From Candidatus Thioglobus autotrophicus (GTDB taxonomy: Bacteria > Pseudomonadota > Gammaproteobacteria > PS1 > Pseudothioglobaceae), in assembly GCF_001293165.1 (NCBI RefSeq), contig NZ_CP010552.1, forward strand, positions 496,001 through 560,000: a stretch of DNA of 64,000 nucleotides, written 5' to 3'. Each line of letters begins with the position of its first letter. The first letter of the stretch is position 1. The notes under the pieces were generated by a model. The model did not search any database. It was not told the origin of the DNA and saw only the letters and a list, made by a program, of their open reading frames with translations. Made by a program: the position numbers and the translations under genes. Below are positions 17,908 to 26,009 of the stretch, piece after piece.

Positions 17908-18240
17908 TCAACCACCTTTAGGTGGCAATACTGTTACAACTGTTTGGTTTTTTATTACCAACTGATAGTTATTCAGTTCAATGTACTTCTCATAGCCTTC
18001 TTTCCAATTACTTACTTCGTCTTCTTTTCCAGTAGGCACAATTCTTTCATGTCTGTAACGTTCAACTGGTTGGTTCATTACACGGTCTAAGTAGCGAACC
18101 ACTGCATGGTCTGTAATGTGATATCCAAATTTTCTTATATCTTTATCTTGCCTTGCTTCTTTGGAAAATTTGTCTTTATGTACGCTTTTGCTTCTATACT
18201 TTTGAGCGTTCCTTTTGTCTTTCTCATTCATAGCATCCAC
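17908..18240 (-). CDS. Small basic protein with DUF4258-like pattern (110 aa)
   Basis: The first 35 residues are strongly charged (KRNAQKYRSKSVHKDKFSK). The core has YHITDHAVVRYLDRV and later NYQLVIKNQTVVTVLPP, an H-x(3)-R-x(3)-R pattern followed by two beta strands as in DUF4258/RelE-fold phage and toxin-like proteins. The assignment is by pattern only. It starts directly at the stop of the upstream membrane gene in the same operon, and the 93-residue protein at 22018-22299 has a similar layout. Confidence 0.6.
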   Translation of the reverse strand: MDAMNEKDKRNAQKYRSKSVHKDKFSKEARQDKDIRKFGYHITDHAVVRYLDRVMNQPVERYRHERIVPTGKEDEVSNWKEGYEKYIELNNYQLVIKNQTVVTVLPPKGG

Positions 18241-18924
18241 CTAGTCATTAGATTTGTTATCGAATTCATTTTCCAATTCTTCAAGTTCTATTGCTTCAAG
18301 TTCTTCAAGTTCGTTAATCAGTTCCTTTTGTGCAATGATTGACCTTCTCATAAAACCACTAGCAAAAAACACTAGGAATAAAAATGATAAATGGGGAAAA
18401 CTACGCCACATTGCTGTTCGTGTAATAAATCGTTCAATTTCTTCATTAGATTTACCATCTTGAATTTTGTTTATAATTTCACTAGCAGAGAATGTTGCAC
18501 TTCTCCATACGCTGTACCAAATATTGGGTACAGAATTTCTAGTGATTTCTATAGAGGTGTTTAATGATGACAGGTGTCCACTTCTAACGATTGGCTCACG
18601 TTCGTCAGGGTATCGCCTGCTATCTGTTATTTCTTTACCGTCTATTAAGACTTTGTACCCATAATAATCCGAGGTATTTTTTGCAAATTCTTCTACCTCT
18701 TCAATGCATTTATTAGTGTTGCCTTTTGTCAGTTTTATACACAATGATGCGTATTTATTCGCTGACTCAATGTGGTTACCAATACTAGCCCATTCTTTTG
18801 CTCCTACACTTTGGTAGAAGAAGAAATTTCCAGCATAAGTTAGCAATATTACAAGTAAATATAGAAATGCGTAGTACCTAAGTGGTCTATCTAATTTGAG
18901 AGAATTTACAACCTTTTGTATCAT
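18241..18924 (-). CDS. Two-TM protein with extracytoplasmic domain (family with 24456-25097)
   Basis: A 227-residue protein with membrane segments at about 17-36 and 181-196 flanking a ~140-residue extracytoplasmic domain, and a cytoplasmic Glu-rich helical tail (ELEELEAIELEELENE). It is a clear paralogue of the protein at 24456-25097, sharing KLDRPL before TM1, VPxIWxSVxRSxTFS and a R-x-SIIAxxxL motif after TM2. The layout recalls sensor proteins with a periplasmic domain but no kinase or cyclase output follows. The function is unknown. Confidence 0.7.
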   Translation of the reverse strand: MIQKVVNSLKLDRPLRYYAFLYLLVILLTYAGNFFFYQSVGAKEWASIGNHIESANKYASLCIKLTKGNTNKCIEEVEEFAKNTSDYYGYKVLIDGKEITDSRRYPDEREPIVRSGHLSSLNTSIEITRNSVPNIWYSVWRSATFSASEIINKIQDGKSNEEIERFITRTAMWRSFPHLSFLFLVFFASGFMRRSIIAQKELINELEELEAIELEELENEFDNKSND

Positions 18925-18987
18925 AATTTTCTTGTGTTAATAATGCACATGCCTCGATTATATGCTTAATTCAATATTGAGAAAAGG

Positions 18988-19632
18988 TCAACCTATAATA
19001 CTATCAATTATCTTTTTATTCAAAAACCCTTTCTTGTCAGCAATAGAGCCGTCTTCATGATAGATAATCATGGTCTTAGGTGTGCCAAAGTTGTACTTAA
19101 CTTCTTCAAATATACCGCCATCCTCGTAGTAGTTTTTTAACGTTCCGTGAAGCATTCCATTTTTGTAGTTTTCCTCTAGCATTAGTACACCACTATCGTA
19201 CCAAGTCTTAGATACACCCTCTAGTTTATCATTAACAAAAAAACGTTCTAATTGTTTAACGCCATTGGGATAAAATCTAACACCTCGACCGTGCTTCTGA
19301 TGCTTTTTAAAGTCTACACTACCCATTAATGAACCATCTTCAAAGTAGATTTTTGTTGTGCCTTCTAACAATCCATTTTCAAAATAACCAATAGTTTTCA
19401 ACTTGCCTGATTTGTAAAAGACCTTATCGGCACCATGCATGGCACCATTTACGTACTCTTGAGAGAATTCAATAGAGTCTTTACCCCAATCATTATTAAT
19501 GGTCTCTAGGTTGCCTGTGTAGGGTTGGTTAGTGCTTGGATTTATTAGTAAACCGTTGCGATAGGTTGCTTGTACATTCGCTTGTGCGACGTTTAGAGTG
19601 AGTATAAAAAGTAGTAATACGTATTTAATCAT
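18988..19632 (-). CDS. Exported MORN-repeat protein
   Basis: A 214-residue protein with a signal peptide (about 1-18, MIKYVLLLFILTLNVAQA) and at least six MORN_2-type repeats of the form YxNGxLxGxxKxYYxDG (for example KSGKLKTIGYFENGLLEG and YKNGMLHGTLKNYYEDG). Such repeats form beta-hairpin sheets and occur in secreted or periplasmic proteins; some act as antitoxins (YwqK-like), but no partner toxin is recognised here. It lies 1 bp after the upstream Sel1-repeat gene in the same operon. Confidence 0.8.
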   Translation of the reverse strand: MIKYVLLLFILTLNVAQANVQATYRNGLLINPSTNQPYTGNLETINNDWGKDSIEFSQEYVNGAMHGADKVFYKSGKLKTIGYFENGLLEGTTKIYFEDGSLMGSVDFKKHQKHGRGVRFYPNGVKQLERFFVNDKLEGVSKTWYDSGVLMLEENYKNGMLHGTLKNYYEDGGIFEEVKYNFGTPKTMIIYHEDGSIADKKGFLNKKIIDSIIG

Positions 19633-19633
19633 T

Positions 19634-20236
19634 CTATTCCTTTAAATCAAGTGACTTGTTTGCCAATAAACGATATTTGTAATGAATATCCTTATAGTTA
19701 TCTAACAAAAAAGCAATTCTAAATGAGTCCCAAAGTCCGAGTACTTTCTTTTGAATACTGCCATGCTCATAAGTTTTTTTGAACCATTTAGCAGAATTTT
19801 TAACACTCTTATCTACGCCTTCACCTTTTTCATACATAAGACCGATAGTAAAAGTTGAATATGGAAATCCATTATCAGATGCTTTTTTATAATAGTACAT
19901 TGCTTTATTCAGGTCTTTAGTAACAGCACCTTTTTTACCTTCTCCATTTCTGTACAGATTGCCAAGTGTATGTTGTGCATCTTCATTGTCACCTTGATTT
20001 GCAGCCATTTCATACCATTTGATAGCAGTTTTATAATTTTGTTCAACTCCCAATCCTTTATGATGCATCCAACCTAGGTTCATCTGAGATGGAACATGAC
20101 CTTGCTCTGCCAATGGTTTGAATTCTTTAAGTGCTTTTATGTATTCTTTTTGCTTTAAATACCCGTATGCATCATCAAAGTCCGCATTAATTGCACCAGC
20201 AAAACTTATTAGTAAAAATATTGCTATTAATCTCAT
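19634..20236 (-). CDS. Exported Sel1-like repeat protein (200 aa)
   Basis: A signal peptide (about 1-18) is followed by three to four Sel1-like repeats (AEQGHVPSQMNLGWMHHKG, ANQGDNEDAQHTLGNLYRNG, SDNGFPYSTFTIGLMYEKG). These alpha-alpha repeats mediate protein-protein contacts. Its ATG overlaps the stop of the 44-residue gene upstream. The island encodes several other Sel1 proteins (31165, 32447, 36311), but this one is outside the duplicated block. Confidence 0.8.
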   Translation of the reverse strand: MRLIAIFLLISFAGAINADFDDAYGYLKQKEYIKALKEFKPLAEQGHVPSQMNLGWMHHKGLGVEQNYKTAIKWYEMAANQGDNEDAQHTLGNLYRNGEGKKGAVTKDLNKAMYYYKKASDNGFPYSTFTIGLMYEKGEGVDKSVKNSAKWFKKTYEHGSIQKKVLGLWDSFRIAFLLDNYKDIHYKYRLLANKSLDLKE

Positions 20237-20367
20237 AAGTGGTTTAATTCATGTTTCTTGTCACGCATTTTTCTGAAAACCCAACAGGCTACAACCCCTG
20301 ATAGTGGCAGTAAGATTACTAACCCAATTGCTACGTAAATGTGAAAAGTTATGTATGTATTATCCAT
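20233..20367 (-). CDS. Small single-TM protein (44 aa)
   Basis: An open frame of 45 codons, MDNTYITFHIYVAIGLVILL at the start, then one hydrophobic segment (about 9-30) and a charged tail (FRKMRDKKHELNHL). Its TGA overlaps the start of the Sel1 gene (ATGA), and it begins 6 bp after the preceding gene, so it fills an otherwise unexplained gap in a tight operon. Translational coupling and operon position are the main support; no family is known to me. Confidence 0.6.
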   Translation of the reverse strand: MDNTYITFHIYVAIGLVILLPLSGVVACWVFRKMRDKKHELNHL

Positions 20368-20373
20368 AATTTA

Positions 20374-20556
20374 TTATTTTCCTAGTTTTCCATGAAAGTT
20401 TGGCTTGCCATCATTGTCGTTAACAGTGACTTTATATCCCTTTGCTTCAAGTCTAGCAACTTTTCTACGCATCTGTCTGCCTTGGATTAATTTTTTTGCC
20501 TTTATATTAGATGTTGCTTTGCCTTGTCTTGATGCTTGCATTCTGCTTATACCCAT
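20374..20556 (-). CDS. Small basic protein (60 aa)
   Basis: A very basic protein (MGISRMQASRQGKATSNIKA at the start, then GRQMRRKVARLEAKGYKVTV) likely to bind nucleic acid or an acidic partner. It has no recognised domain. It sits between the 93-residue protein (14 bp upstream) and the 44-residue membrane protein in the leftward operon. Confidence 0.6.
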   Translation of the reverse strand: MGISRMQASRQGKATSNIKAKKLIQGRQMRRKVARLEAKGYKVTVNDNDGKPNFHGKLGK

Positions 20557-20570
20557 TTTTTACTCCGTGT

Positions 20571-20852
20571 TCATTCTTTACTAATCCAATAATAGTTTTT
20601 ACTTTGATTTATAGTTGCCTCAATAGTTCTTCCAACGACTGAAGGCCAATCAAATCCAGGTGTTAATGTTGGATTTCTAGGGTTGACAATGTTGTCAATA
20701 AAAATACCTTTATCAGTAAAAACTCTTTGCATATCACCTTGCCAATTGCTATTTAATTCACTTCCTGGTATTACTTCGATATCTTCAATATAGAATTTTC
20801 TTTGTGCCAAAAGATATGAAGGGTCACTTTTTATACTTAAATATTTACCCAT
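20571..20852 (-). CDS. Stand-alone copy of the C-terminal domain of the neighbouring protein (93 aa)
   Basis: About 80 residues align with the C-terminal end of the 379-residue protein just upstream: YIEDxxVxxGSExNSNWxG, KGIxIDNIxNPxNPxLTPGFDW and a terminal WIxK. One may be a partial duplicate of the other, or the two may assemble through this domain. The conserved Trp, Pro and aromatic residues suggest a compact all-beta fold, but no family is recognised. It is 9 bp from the upstream gene. Confidence 0.65.
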   Translation of the reverse strand: MGKYLSIKSDPSYLLAQRKFYIEDIEVIPGSELNSNWQGDMQRVFTDKGIFIDNIVNPRNPTLTPGFDWPSVVGRTIEATINQSKNYYWISKE

Positions 20853-20861
20853 GTCTCATCC

Positions 20862-22001
20862 TTAACGCTTGTTAATCCAATCGCAACCGCGACTATGTCT
20901 TATAACGGCGTCATAAACCGTATTATTAATAACTGAAGACCAGTCAAACCCAGGTGTTAGCATTGGATTTTCAGGGTTTGTAATGTTATCGATATAGATG
21001 CCTTTATTGGTGGTAACTTTTTGCATATTGCCACGCCAATTGCTATTGAATTCACTGCCAGATACTACTTGAACATCTTCAATGTAGTATCCAGGACTGT
21101 TTGTTTGAACTTGTCTCATAACTGTTTTTGGTCTATTTGATAAGTCACTTTCACTAATATCAGTACTGATATTCATAAACCAGTCTCGACCATAACTACC
21201 CAAGGTTGAGTACTTGATGGTTTCTCCTACTAATATCGTTGCTTGTCTAAATCTATCTTCAAGCCCACGTATCCAGTTATTAGCAACTTCGAATTCAACG
21301 CCATTTTTGTCTCGAAGTCTAACAAAAACCGCTCTCTGGTTATTTCTACCTTTGTTACCCCAATCTACGCTAATTACCGTGTAAACACCGGGATTCCATA
21401 CACCACCACTATTTCGATTATCGTAAGCATTGCTTGTTGCTGACTTAAGTTCTGCAATTATTTTTTTGTATTCATTAACTTCAGATTCTTTCTTGTCAAT
21501 ATCAGATTGTAGGGATTGCTTTTCTTGATGTAATTTACTCAATGCCTTACTTAAGTTCTCAACTTTCTTGTTTGCATCTTCAGTAATCAGTGCAACTTCT
21601 GTATTGCTGTACTTGTCCGCCAAGTAATCAATAAATTCATCTAGAGAACGTATTTTTTGACTGTGCATCATCATCATATCATTAGTGGTAATTTTTCCAC
21701 GAACTCGAGCCGAACGTAGTGTTTCAGATAAACGTGTCTCATCTTTGTTATCCATACCAAAACCCCAAACAGTTACTACTGTACTTTCGTTGTCGTTAAG
21801 CAGAACAAAGTGTCCTTTTTCAGTTTTATTGGTCTCAGGGTTTTTAAAACTAGCATCGACATGGTATCTGTTATCAACTACTTCACTTTTATTCTTAACG
21901 TTAGTTAGTTCTAATCTTTCAGTAGTACTATATGTAAATCCATATCGAAATGGAAATGAATCTAAGTTTGCGTGTCCGTTGCCTTGTACTTTTACTATCA
22001 T
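20862..22001 (-). CDS. Hypothetical coiled-coil protein (379 aa)
   Basis: Three parts can be seen: an N-terminal beta-rich domain (1-120), a coiled coil (about 140-195, with LSKALSKLHQEKQSLQSDID), and a C-terminal half with a GVYTVISVDWGNKGRNNQ module and the domain shared with the 93-residue neighbour. There is no signal peptide or membrane segment. I do not recognise the family. It is the second gene of the leftward operon, 16 bp after the DUF4258-like gene. Confidence 0.65.
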   Translation of the reverse strand: MIVKVQGNGHANLDSFPFRYGFTYSTTERLELTNVKNKSEVVDNRYHVDASFKNPETNKTEKGHFVLLNDNESTVVTVWGFGMDNKDETRLSETLRSARVRGKITTNDMMMMHSQKIRSLDEFIDYLADKYSNTEVALITEDANKKVENLSKALSKLHQEKQSLQSDIDKKESEVNEYKKIIAELKSATSNAYDNRNSGGVWNPGVYTVISVDWGNKGRNNQRAVFVRLRDKNGVEFEVANNWIRGLEDRFRQATILVGETIKYSTLGSYGRDWFMNISTDISESDLSNRPKTVMRQVQTNSPGYYIEDVQVVSGSEFNSNWRGNMQKVTTNKGIYIDNITNPENPMLTPGFDWSSVINNTVYDAVIRHSRGCDWINKR

Positions 22002-22017
22002 AATTATTGTTTTTTTA

Positions 22018-22299
22018 TTAGTGAGTTAATGATTTCTTGTATCTGTGACCAACTGTAATAATTCTATTTTCGTTAGTCGTTATAAGCGCATAAGCATTCC
22101 TAAGATTTTTAATACCTTTGTGTTCTTGCTCTAGTTTTTCCTGCACTTTCCTTGGAAAGGACAATATTGCCGTTCCATCATTCCTATATGTCTTTTTTCC
22201 ATACTGAAGTAGTAAATCAACTGTTTCATTTTTAATGCCTCGTTGCTGTTGTCTTGCTTCAGTATGTTTTGTTTTGTACATAAATATTTTCTTTTTCAT
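22018..22299 (-). CDS. DUF4258-like small protein (93 aa)
   Basis: A basic protein with KHTEARQQQRGIKNETVDLL, then a GKKTYRNDGTAIL strand region and a C-terminal NRIITVGHRYKK. The order (His, Arg-rich helix, strands, ending in a ITV-x-R strand) resembles DUF4258, a RelE/barnase-like fold found in toxins and mobile elements. There is no partner antitoxin with a recognisable fold beside it. It is probably the first gene of the ten-gene leftward operon. Confidence 0.6.
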   Translation of the reverse strand: MKKKIFMYKTKHTEARQQQRGIKNETVDLLLQYGKKTYRNDGTAILSFPRKVQEKLEQEHKGIKNLRNAYALITTNENRIITVGHRYKKSLTH

Positions 22300-22417
22300 T
22301 TTTATATCTCTGTTGTTTTTAATAAAGTGTTTGTTTTCGCAGCATAGGGACAGACAATCCTACTGAAAGATTACAGGCTGCCTACTCATCAGAGGGCGAG
22401 TATTTTATTTGTCATTG

Positions 22418-22513
22418 TTAGGGTGAAATCTTTGATGGAATAAAAATATCATGAGGGCTTGGGGAATTCATAACTGGCAAACTCAAAGCCAAATCAATAC
22501 TCTGTTCTTTCAT
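22418..22513 (-). CDS. Possible small ORF (31 aa)
   Basis: A short frame MKEQSIDLALSLPVMNSPSP and so on lies in the 266-bp gap between the IS3 element and the leftward operon. The frame stays open upstream to the edge of the IS and is in phase with the gene at 23870-24244 beyond that gene's stop codon. It may be a leftover rather than a gene. The rest of 22300-22565 probably holds the operon promoter; I see nothing else in it. Confidence 0.3.
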   Translation of the reverse strand: MKEQSIDLALSLPVMNSPSPHDIFIPSKISP

Positions 22514-22565
22514 ATTGTTATTCCATTTCTCATATATTTCACTTTGCAAACCTATCAAATTTTAT

Positions 22566-23869
22566 CACCCCAAAACCTCTGACAACTTTTTAAAATTTCT
22601 TATATAGAACATCCTAAGAGGCCTTCTTCTTATTCTGGTTTAATTTTATACTTTCTTGGTACACGTCCATTGGTTTTTTGTAGTCTAGCGTTTGATGGAA
22701 TCTTCGATGGTTGTAAAACTCAATATAGTCATCTACATCAGTGGTTAACTCATTGATATTTTGGTATTCGTTCAAATAGATTCTTTCGCATTTGGCGCTT
22801 CGCCAGAAGCGCTCAATGCAGATATTATCTGTGGCTCTACCCCTACCATCCATGGATATAGTAATACCTAGATTTTTAAGCCTTTGAGTGTGTATCTCAC
22901 TGGTGTACTGGCTACCTTGATCGGTGTTAAAGATCTCTGGATATGGATACTTAGCTAGTGCATCATTGAGCACACTCATCACTAACTGAACATCCATGGT
23001 GTTAGATATTCTGTGTGATAGCACAGCTTTGCTGTGCCAATCAATGATGGCTGCCATATAGACCATGCCACCGGCAATCTTGATGTAGGTGATGTCGGTA
23101 CTCCAGACATGATTAGCATGGCTAATATTAAGCCCTCTGAGCTTATAGGTGTATTTCTTATGCTCTTTGATTGGCATGGTTGTATTGACTTGTTTAACGG
23201 CCAATACAGCCTTTAAGCCCAACTCTTGACGGTAGCGAGCTACCGTATTTAAGCTGACCTTGATACCATCCTCAAGCAGTTGCTGATGCACCTTCTTCTC
23301 GCCGTAAATGGGTATCTGTTCAAACACCTTGGTGATATGACTCTTAATTGTTTGCTTGGCGTGGTTAACTCGTGGCTTGTAATACAAGCCACTTCTGTTA
23401 ATGCCAAGCAGCTGACATTGATGATTAATAGAGATAGATGCTGGTGATGGCTTGAGATCAACTAATTGTTTTAGTTTAGATGAGCCCAAGCTTTTTAGCT
23501 TTTTTGCTAACCATTCCTTCTCTACGGTTACTTTACCTACCAGCGCTGTTAAGCGCTCGTTCTTCTCTTGTGATTTAATAAGCTCCTCCTTGTACTCTTT
23601 AACTGCTTTAGAGGGCTCCATAGCAATCTCTGCGTTGGCAAGGAAGGTCTTCTTCCAGTTCACTAGGTTTTGTGGAAGAATGTTATGCTTGCTGGCAATC
23701 TCTGCCAGGGTATCTGCATTTTGTAATAGTTCAAGTACTAATTTTGTTTTAAATGCTGAGCTGTAGGTTGTACGTTTTTTACTCATAATTTTTTACTCCG
23801 AATTGTTGGGTTAAGTTTAACTCGTTCGAAATAAGAAATCTTAAATTGTTGTCTTAATTTATTGGGGTG
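22566..23869 (-). mobile_element. IS3-family insertion sequence
   Basis: A 1304-bp element. The terminal inverted repeats start CACCCCAA at both ends and match imperfectly over about 38 bp (both include GACAAC and end in ATTTCTTAT). It is flanked by a 4-bp direct repeat TTAT (22562-22565 and 23870-23873), a likely target-site duplication. It carries one transposase gene. The ends were set by eye and could shift by one or two bases. Confidence 0.82.
22614..23786 (-). CDS. IS3-family transposase, single open frame
   Basis: A 390-residue transposase. The N-terminal ~90 residues hold a helix-turn-helix (AEIASKHNILPQNLVNWKK) and leucine-zipper-like helix equivalent to OrfA; a HTH_21 region and an rve integrase core follow. 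The DDE residues are visible in WSTDITYI, NTDQGSQYTS and ERFWRSAKCE. In most IS3 elements OrfA and OrfB are joined by a -1 frameshift; here they are fused in one uninterrupted frame, as in some ISs of this family. It appears intact. Confidence 0.92.
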   Translation of the reverse strand: MSKKRTTYSSAFKTKLVLELLQNADTLAEIASKHNILPQNLVNWKKTFLANAEIAMEPSKAVKEYKEELIKSQEKNERLTALVGKVTVEKEWLAKKLKSLGSSKLKQLVDLKPSPASISINHQCQLLGINRSGLYYKPRVNHAKQTIKSHITKVFEQIPIYGEKKVHQQLLEDGIKVSLNTVARYRQELGLKAVLAVKQVNTTMPIKEHKKYTYKLRGLNISHANHVWSTDITYIKIAGGMVYMAAIIDWHSKAVLSHRISNTMDVQLVMSVLNDALAKYPYPEIFNTDQGSQYTSEIHTQRLKNLGITISMDGRGRATDNICIERFWRSAKCERIYLNEYQNINELTTDVDDYIEFYNHRRFHQTLDYKKPMDVYQESIKLNQNKKKAS

Positions 23870-24244
23870 TTATAAATTATCATTAAACAAGTCGTAATCT
23901 GTTTTTTGCCCCTCAACAACAGTATCTCTTTTAATTTTTTTAAGTTCATTGTCAAAATCAAAAAAAAGTGCAAGTCCATCATTTGAAAGTTCTGTTTGTA
24001 ATTGCTCCATTTCTCTTTTCCAGCCAACTAACTTATAGTAATCAATAAATGTTTTTTCACGAAGTTCAACCAGCGTGTCATTTAATGCTTTTTCAATAAT
24101 CTTAGATACTGTGAAAGAGTAGCCTGATATATCTGCATCTTTGGACGCATCACTTAATGCTGTCATAACAACCTCTGACACTCTTGCACTTGCAACTTTC
24201 TTTCCATCTGTTCTGTACGGCACACGTTTTTCTAAATAACTCAT
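23870..24244 (-). CDS. Probable ribbon-helix-helix DNA-binding protein (124 aa)
   Basis: The N-terminal part reads KKVASARVSEVVMTALSDAS and then SFTVSKIIEKALNDTLVEL, giving a strand-helix-helix pattern typical of ribbon-helix-helix regulators and relaxosome accessory proteins (MobC/CopG-like). A helical C-terminal region follows. Its stop codon falls within the 4-bp target duplication of the adjacent IS3 element, so the insertion hit the gene's last codons without changing the product. It may regulate the divergent gene at 24456 or replication. Confidence 0.6.
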   Translation of the reverse strand: MSYLEKRVPYRTDGKKVASARVSEVVMTALSDASKDADISGYSFTVSKIIEKALNDTLVELREKTFIDYYKLVGWKREMEQLQTELSNDGLALFFDFDNELKKIKRDTVVEGQKTDYDLFNDNL

Positions 24245-24455
24245 TTCTCTGTTTATTTTGTTAACTTGGAAACCATCATACCATGAAAATCATTTTTATA
24301 AAGTGTATATGTTGTAATACACAATAGCAATACAAGATAATCTTATCTAAAATACCGATAAAGTACCGTCAAATCAATATATTCCATTAAATATTAATTA
24401 ATGAAAAAAATATTTATATGGCCTATAATTTTATAAAACTAAAATGGAAATTAAT

Positions 24456-25097
24456 ATGATTGATAAATTTTTTGAAACAATTAAATTAGATAGGCCGTTG
24501 GTATTCTGGTCGATTGTCTTTGCTGCGTTCGTTGGTTCAGTCTATGTTAATAACAACTACTATTACAAAAGCATCGACTTTATAGAGTCAAATCGTTTAA
24601 AAAACCTTATAAGTGTAATTGATGAATCAACATCAGTTTGTATGGAACTAACCAATCAAGATGGAAAAAGTTGCCTGCATAGAGTCACTGATTTACTTAA
24701 AAACACAAGAACCCACTATGGCGCTAAAGTTACAATTAAAGGTAAATATGGAGTGCTAGAGAGTGACAATAGAGAGTACCAAGACCATGAGAGAGTGCCT
24801 ACATATTATTTGTCAAAACTAAATGCACTAGACTCAGACATAAGGGTTAGTACAAATGCCGTTCCTGAAATTTGGAGCAGTGTACGAAGGAGTATCACAT
24901 TCTCAATTGAAGACATTGTCAAAGAGGATGGTTGGAGTGGGGTTTCATCTTTAATCAAATATAAAGCATGGCCAAGAAGTGCGCCAGCAATTTCATATGC
25001 ATTTATTTTGTTATTTACAGTTTGGTTGTTACGTCAATCAATTATTGCAAAGATTAAGTTAGTTAGAAAATTTAGGGAGATGAAAGATGAAGATTAG
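24456..25097 (+). CDS. Two-TM protein with extracytoplasmic domain (paralogue of 18241-18924)
   Basis: A 213-residue protein: TM1 at about 18-35, a ~130-residue extracytoplasmic domain with two Cys, and TM2 near 180-198, then a short charged cytoplasmic tail. I start at ATG 24456 because MIDKFFETIKLDRPL then aligns residue for residue with the start of the paralogue (MIQKVVNSLKLDRPL); an ATG 12 bases upstream is possible. Shared VPEIWSSVRRSITFS and RQSIIAK motifs define the family. It overlaps the next gene by 11 bp, so they are probably partners. Confidence 0.68.
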   Translation: MIDKFFETIKLDRPLVFWSIVFAAFVGSVYVNNNYYYKSIDFIESNRLKNLISVIDESTSVCMELTNQDGKSCLHRVTDLLKNTRTHYGAKVTIKGKYGVLESDNREYQDHERVPTYYLSKLNALDSDIRVSTNAVPEIWSSVRRSITFSIEDIVKEDGWSGVSSLIKYKAWPRSAPAISYAFILLFTVWLLRQSIIAKIKLVRKFREMKDED

Positions 25098-25596
25098 TAG
25101 CCTTATTATGAGTGATGAGGACATTGCACAACACTATGAAGAGCAAGACAATGTTGTCAATTATTCTGTTGAATCACCATTTGAAAAAAAGAAATTTCTA
25201 TCGGAGTTATTGCTGAAAAAACCCGATATAGAAATTAAAACACCAAAAGTATTTGGAATTAAAAAAGGTACGCATGATAGTAAAGATTATATATCAGAAT
25301 TACAAAGTCGTATAAAGACACATGATGATATTGTTAAGTACGTTGCTCAAGTTCGTGGCTGTAGGTACAACCCTAGTAAGCGACAAGAGATAATCGTATC
25401 TAAGGCAAATGGTGTTTGCTGGCTCAATATTTATGAAGGTAGAAATAAAGATGCTGGATTTGGCACAGTTGTTGAACTGAAGTGTTCAGAAATACATGAA
25501 GCAGTTTCAATTACGAAATACATCGTTCATCGTATTAAATTTCTGAAAAAGTACAACATATCAGTTAAAGAGCATTATCGTGAGCAAGAACATTAG
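25087..25596 (+). CDS. Hypothetical cytoplasmic protein (169 aa)
   Basis: It starts at an ATG with a GGGAG ribosome-binding site inside the end of the two-TM gene. A lysine-rich N-terminal half is followed by a globular region with two Cys (RGCRYNPSK, ANGVCWLNIYEG) and a basic helical end. No signal peptide is seen and no family is recognised. It overlaps the next gene by 17 bp, making a three-gene rightward operon whose last gene encodes an exported nuclease-like protein. Confidence 0.62.
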   Translation: MKISSLIMSDEDIAQHYEEQDNVVNYSVESPFEKKKFLSELLLKKPDIEIKTPKVFGIKKGTHDSKDYISELQSRIKTHDDIVKYVAQVRGCRYNPSKRQEIIVSKANGVCWLNIYEGRNKDAGFGTVVELKCSEIHEAVSITKYIVHRIKFLKKYNISVKEHYREQEH

Positions 25597-25966
25597 ATAC
25601 CTAGCAGTACTATTACTTACTTTATTGTCAGGTAATGCGCTTGCCGTAGAAAATGAAGATTACTACAATAGATTGTTCTGCAAAGAGATGGGCGGTCAGG
25701 CAGAGTACGTTCTGCCTGACAGGTCGCGTGTTGATTGTTTAACGGGCACCCATGCTTTCGAAGCAGATTGGGCTCAAGGTTTGAAAGTGTACGAATCTAT
25801 CGGACAAGCACTGTACTATTCTGCTGAAACTGGAAAGCAACCAGGAATACTGTTGTTAATTAAGAAGAAAAACTCTGATAAATACATACGTAAGGTCAGA
25901 CGAGTCATTGAAACGTTTAATTTGCCAATAAAATTAGTAATTCGAGACGTTCGAAGTGTTAACTAG
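25580..25966 (+). CDS. Exported PD-(D/E)XK-like protein (128 aa)
   Basis: A signal peptide (about 1-22, MSKNIRYLAVLLLTLLSGNA) precedes a compact domain with RVDCLTGTHAFEADWAQGLK and YESIGQALYYSAETGKQPGI. D52, E61, D63 and the following E72/Q76 follow the pattern of a small secreted restriction-endonuclease-like family (usual form VDxLTxxxAxExDFAxKW), although the usual Lys pattern is altered, so activity is uncertain. C34 and C53 could form a disulfide. The left boundary of the tandem duplication (25716) falls inside this gene. Confidence 0.65.
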   Translation: MSKNIRYLAVLLLTLLSGNALAVENEDYYNRLFCKEMGGQAEYVLPDRSRVDCLTGTHAFEADWAQGLKVYESIGQALYYSAETGKQPGILLLIKKKNSDKYIRKVRRVIETFNLPIKLVIRDVRSVN

Positions 25967-26009
25967 ATTTAATTAACCTTAACAATCTAAAGACGCTGAT
26001 ATTTCCATA

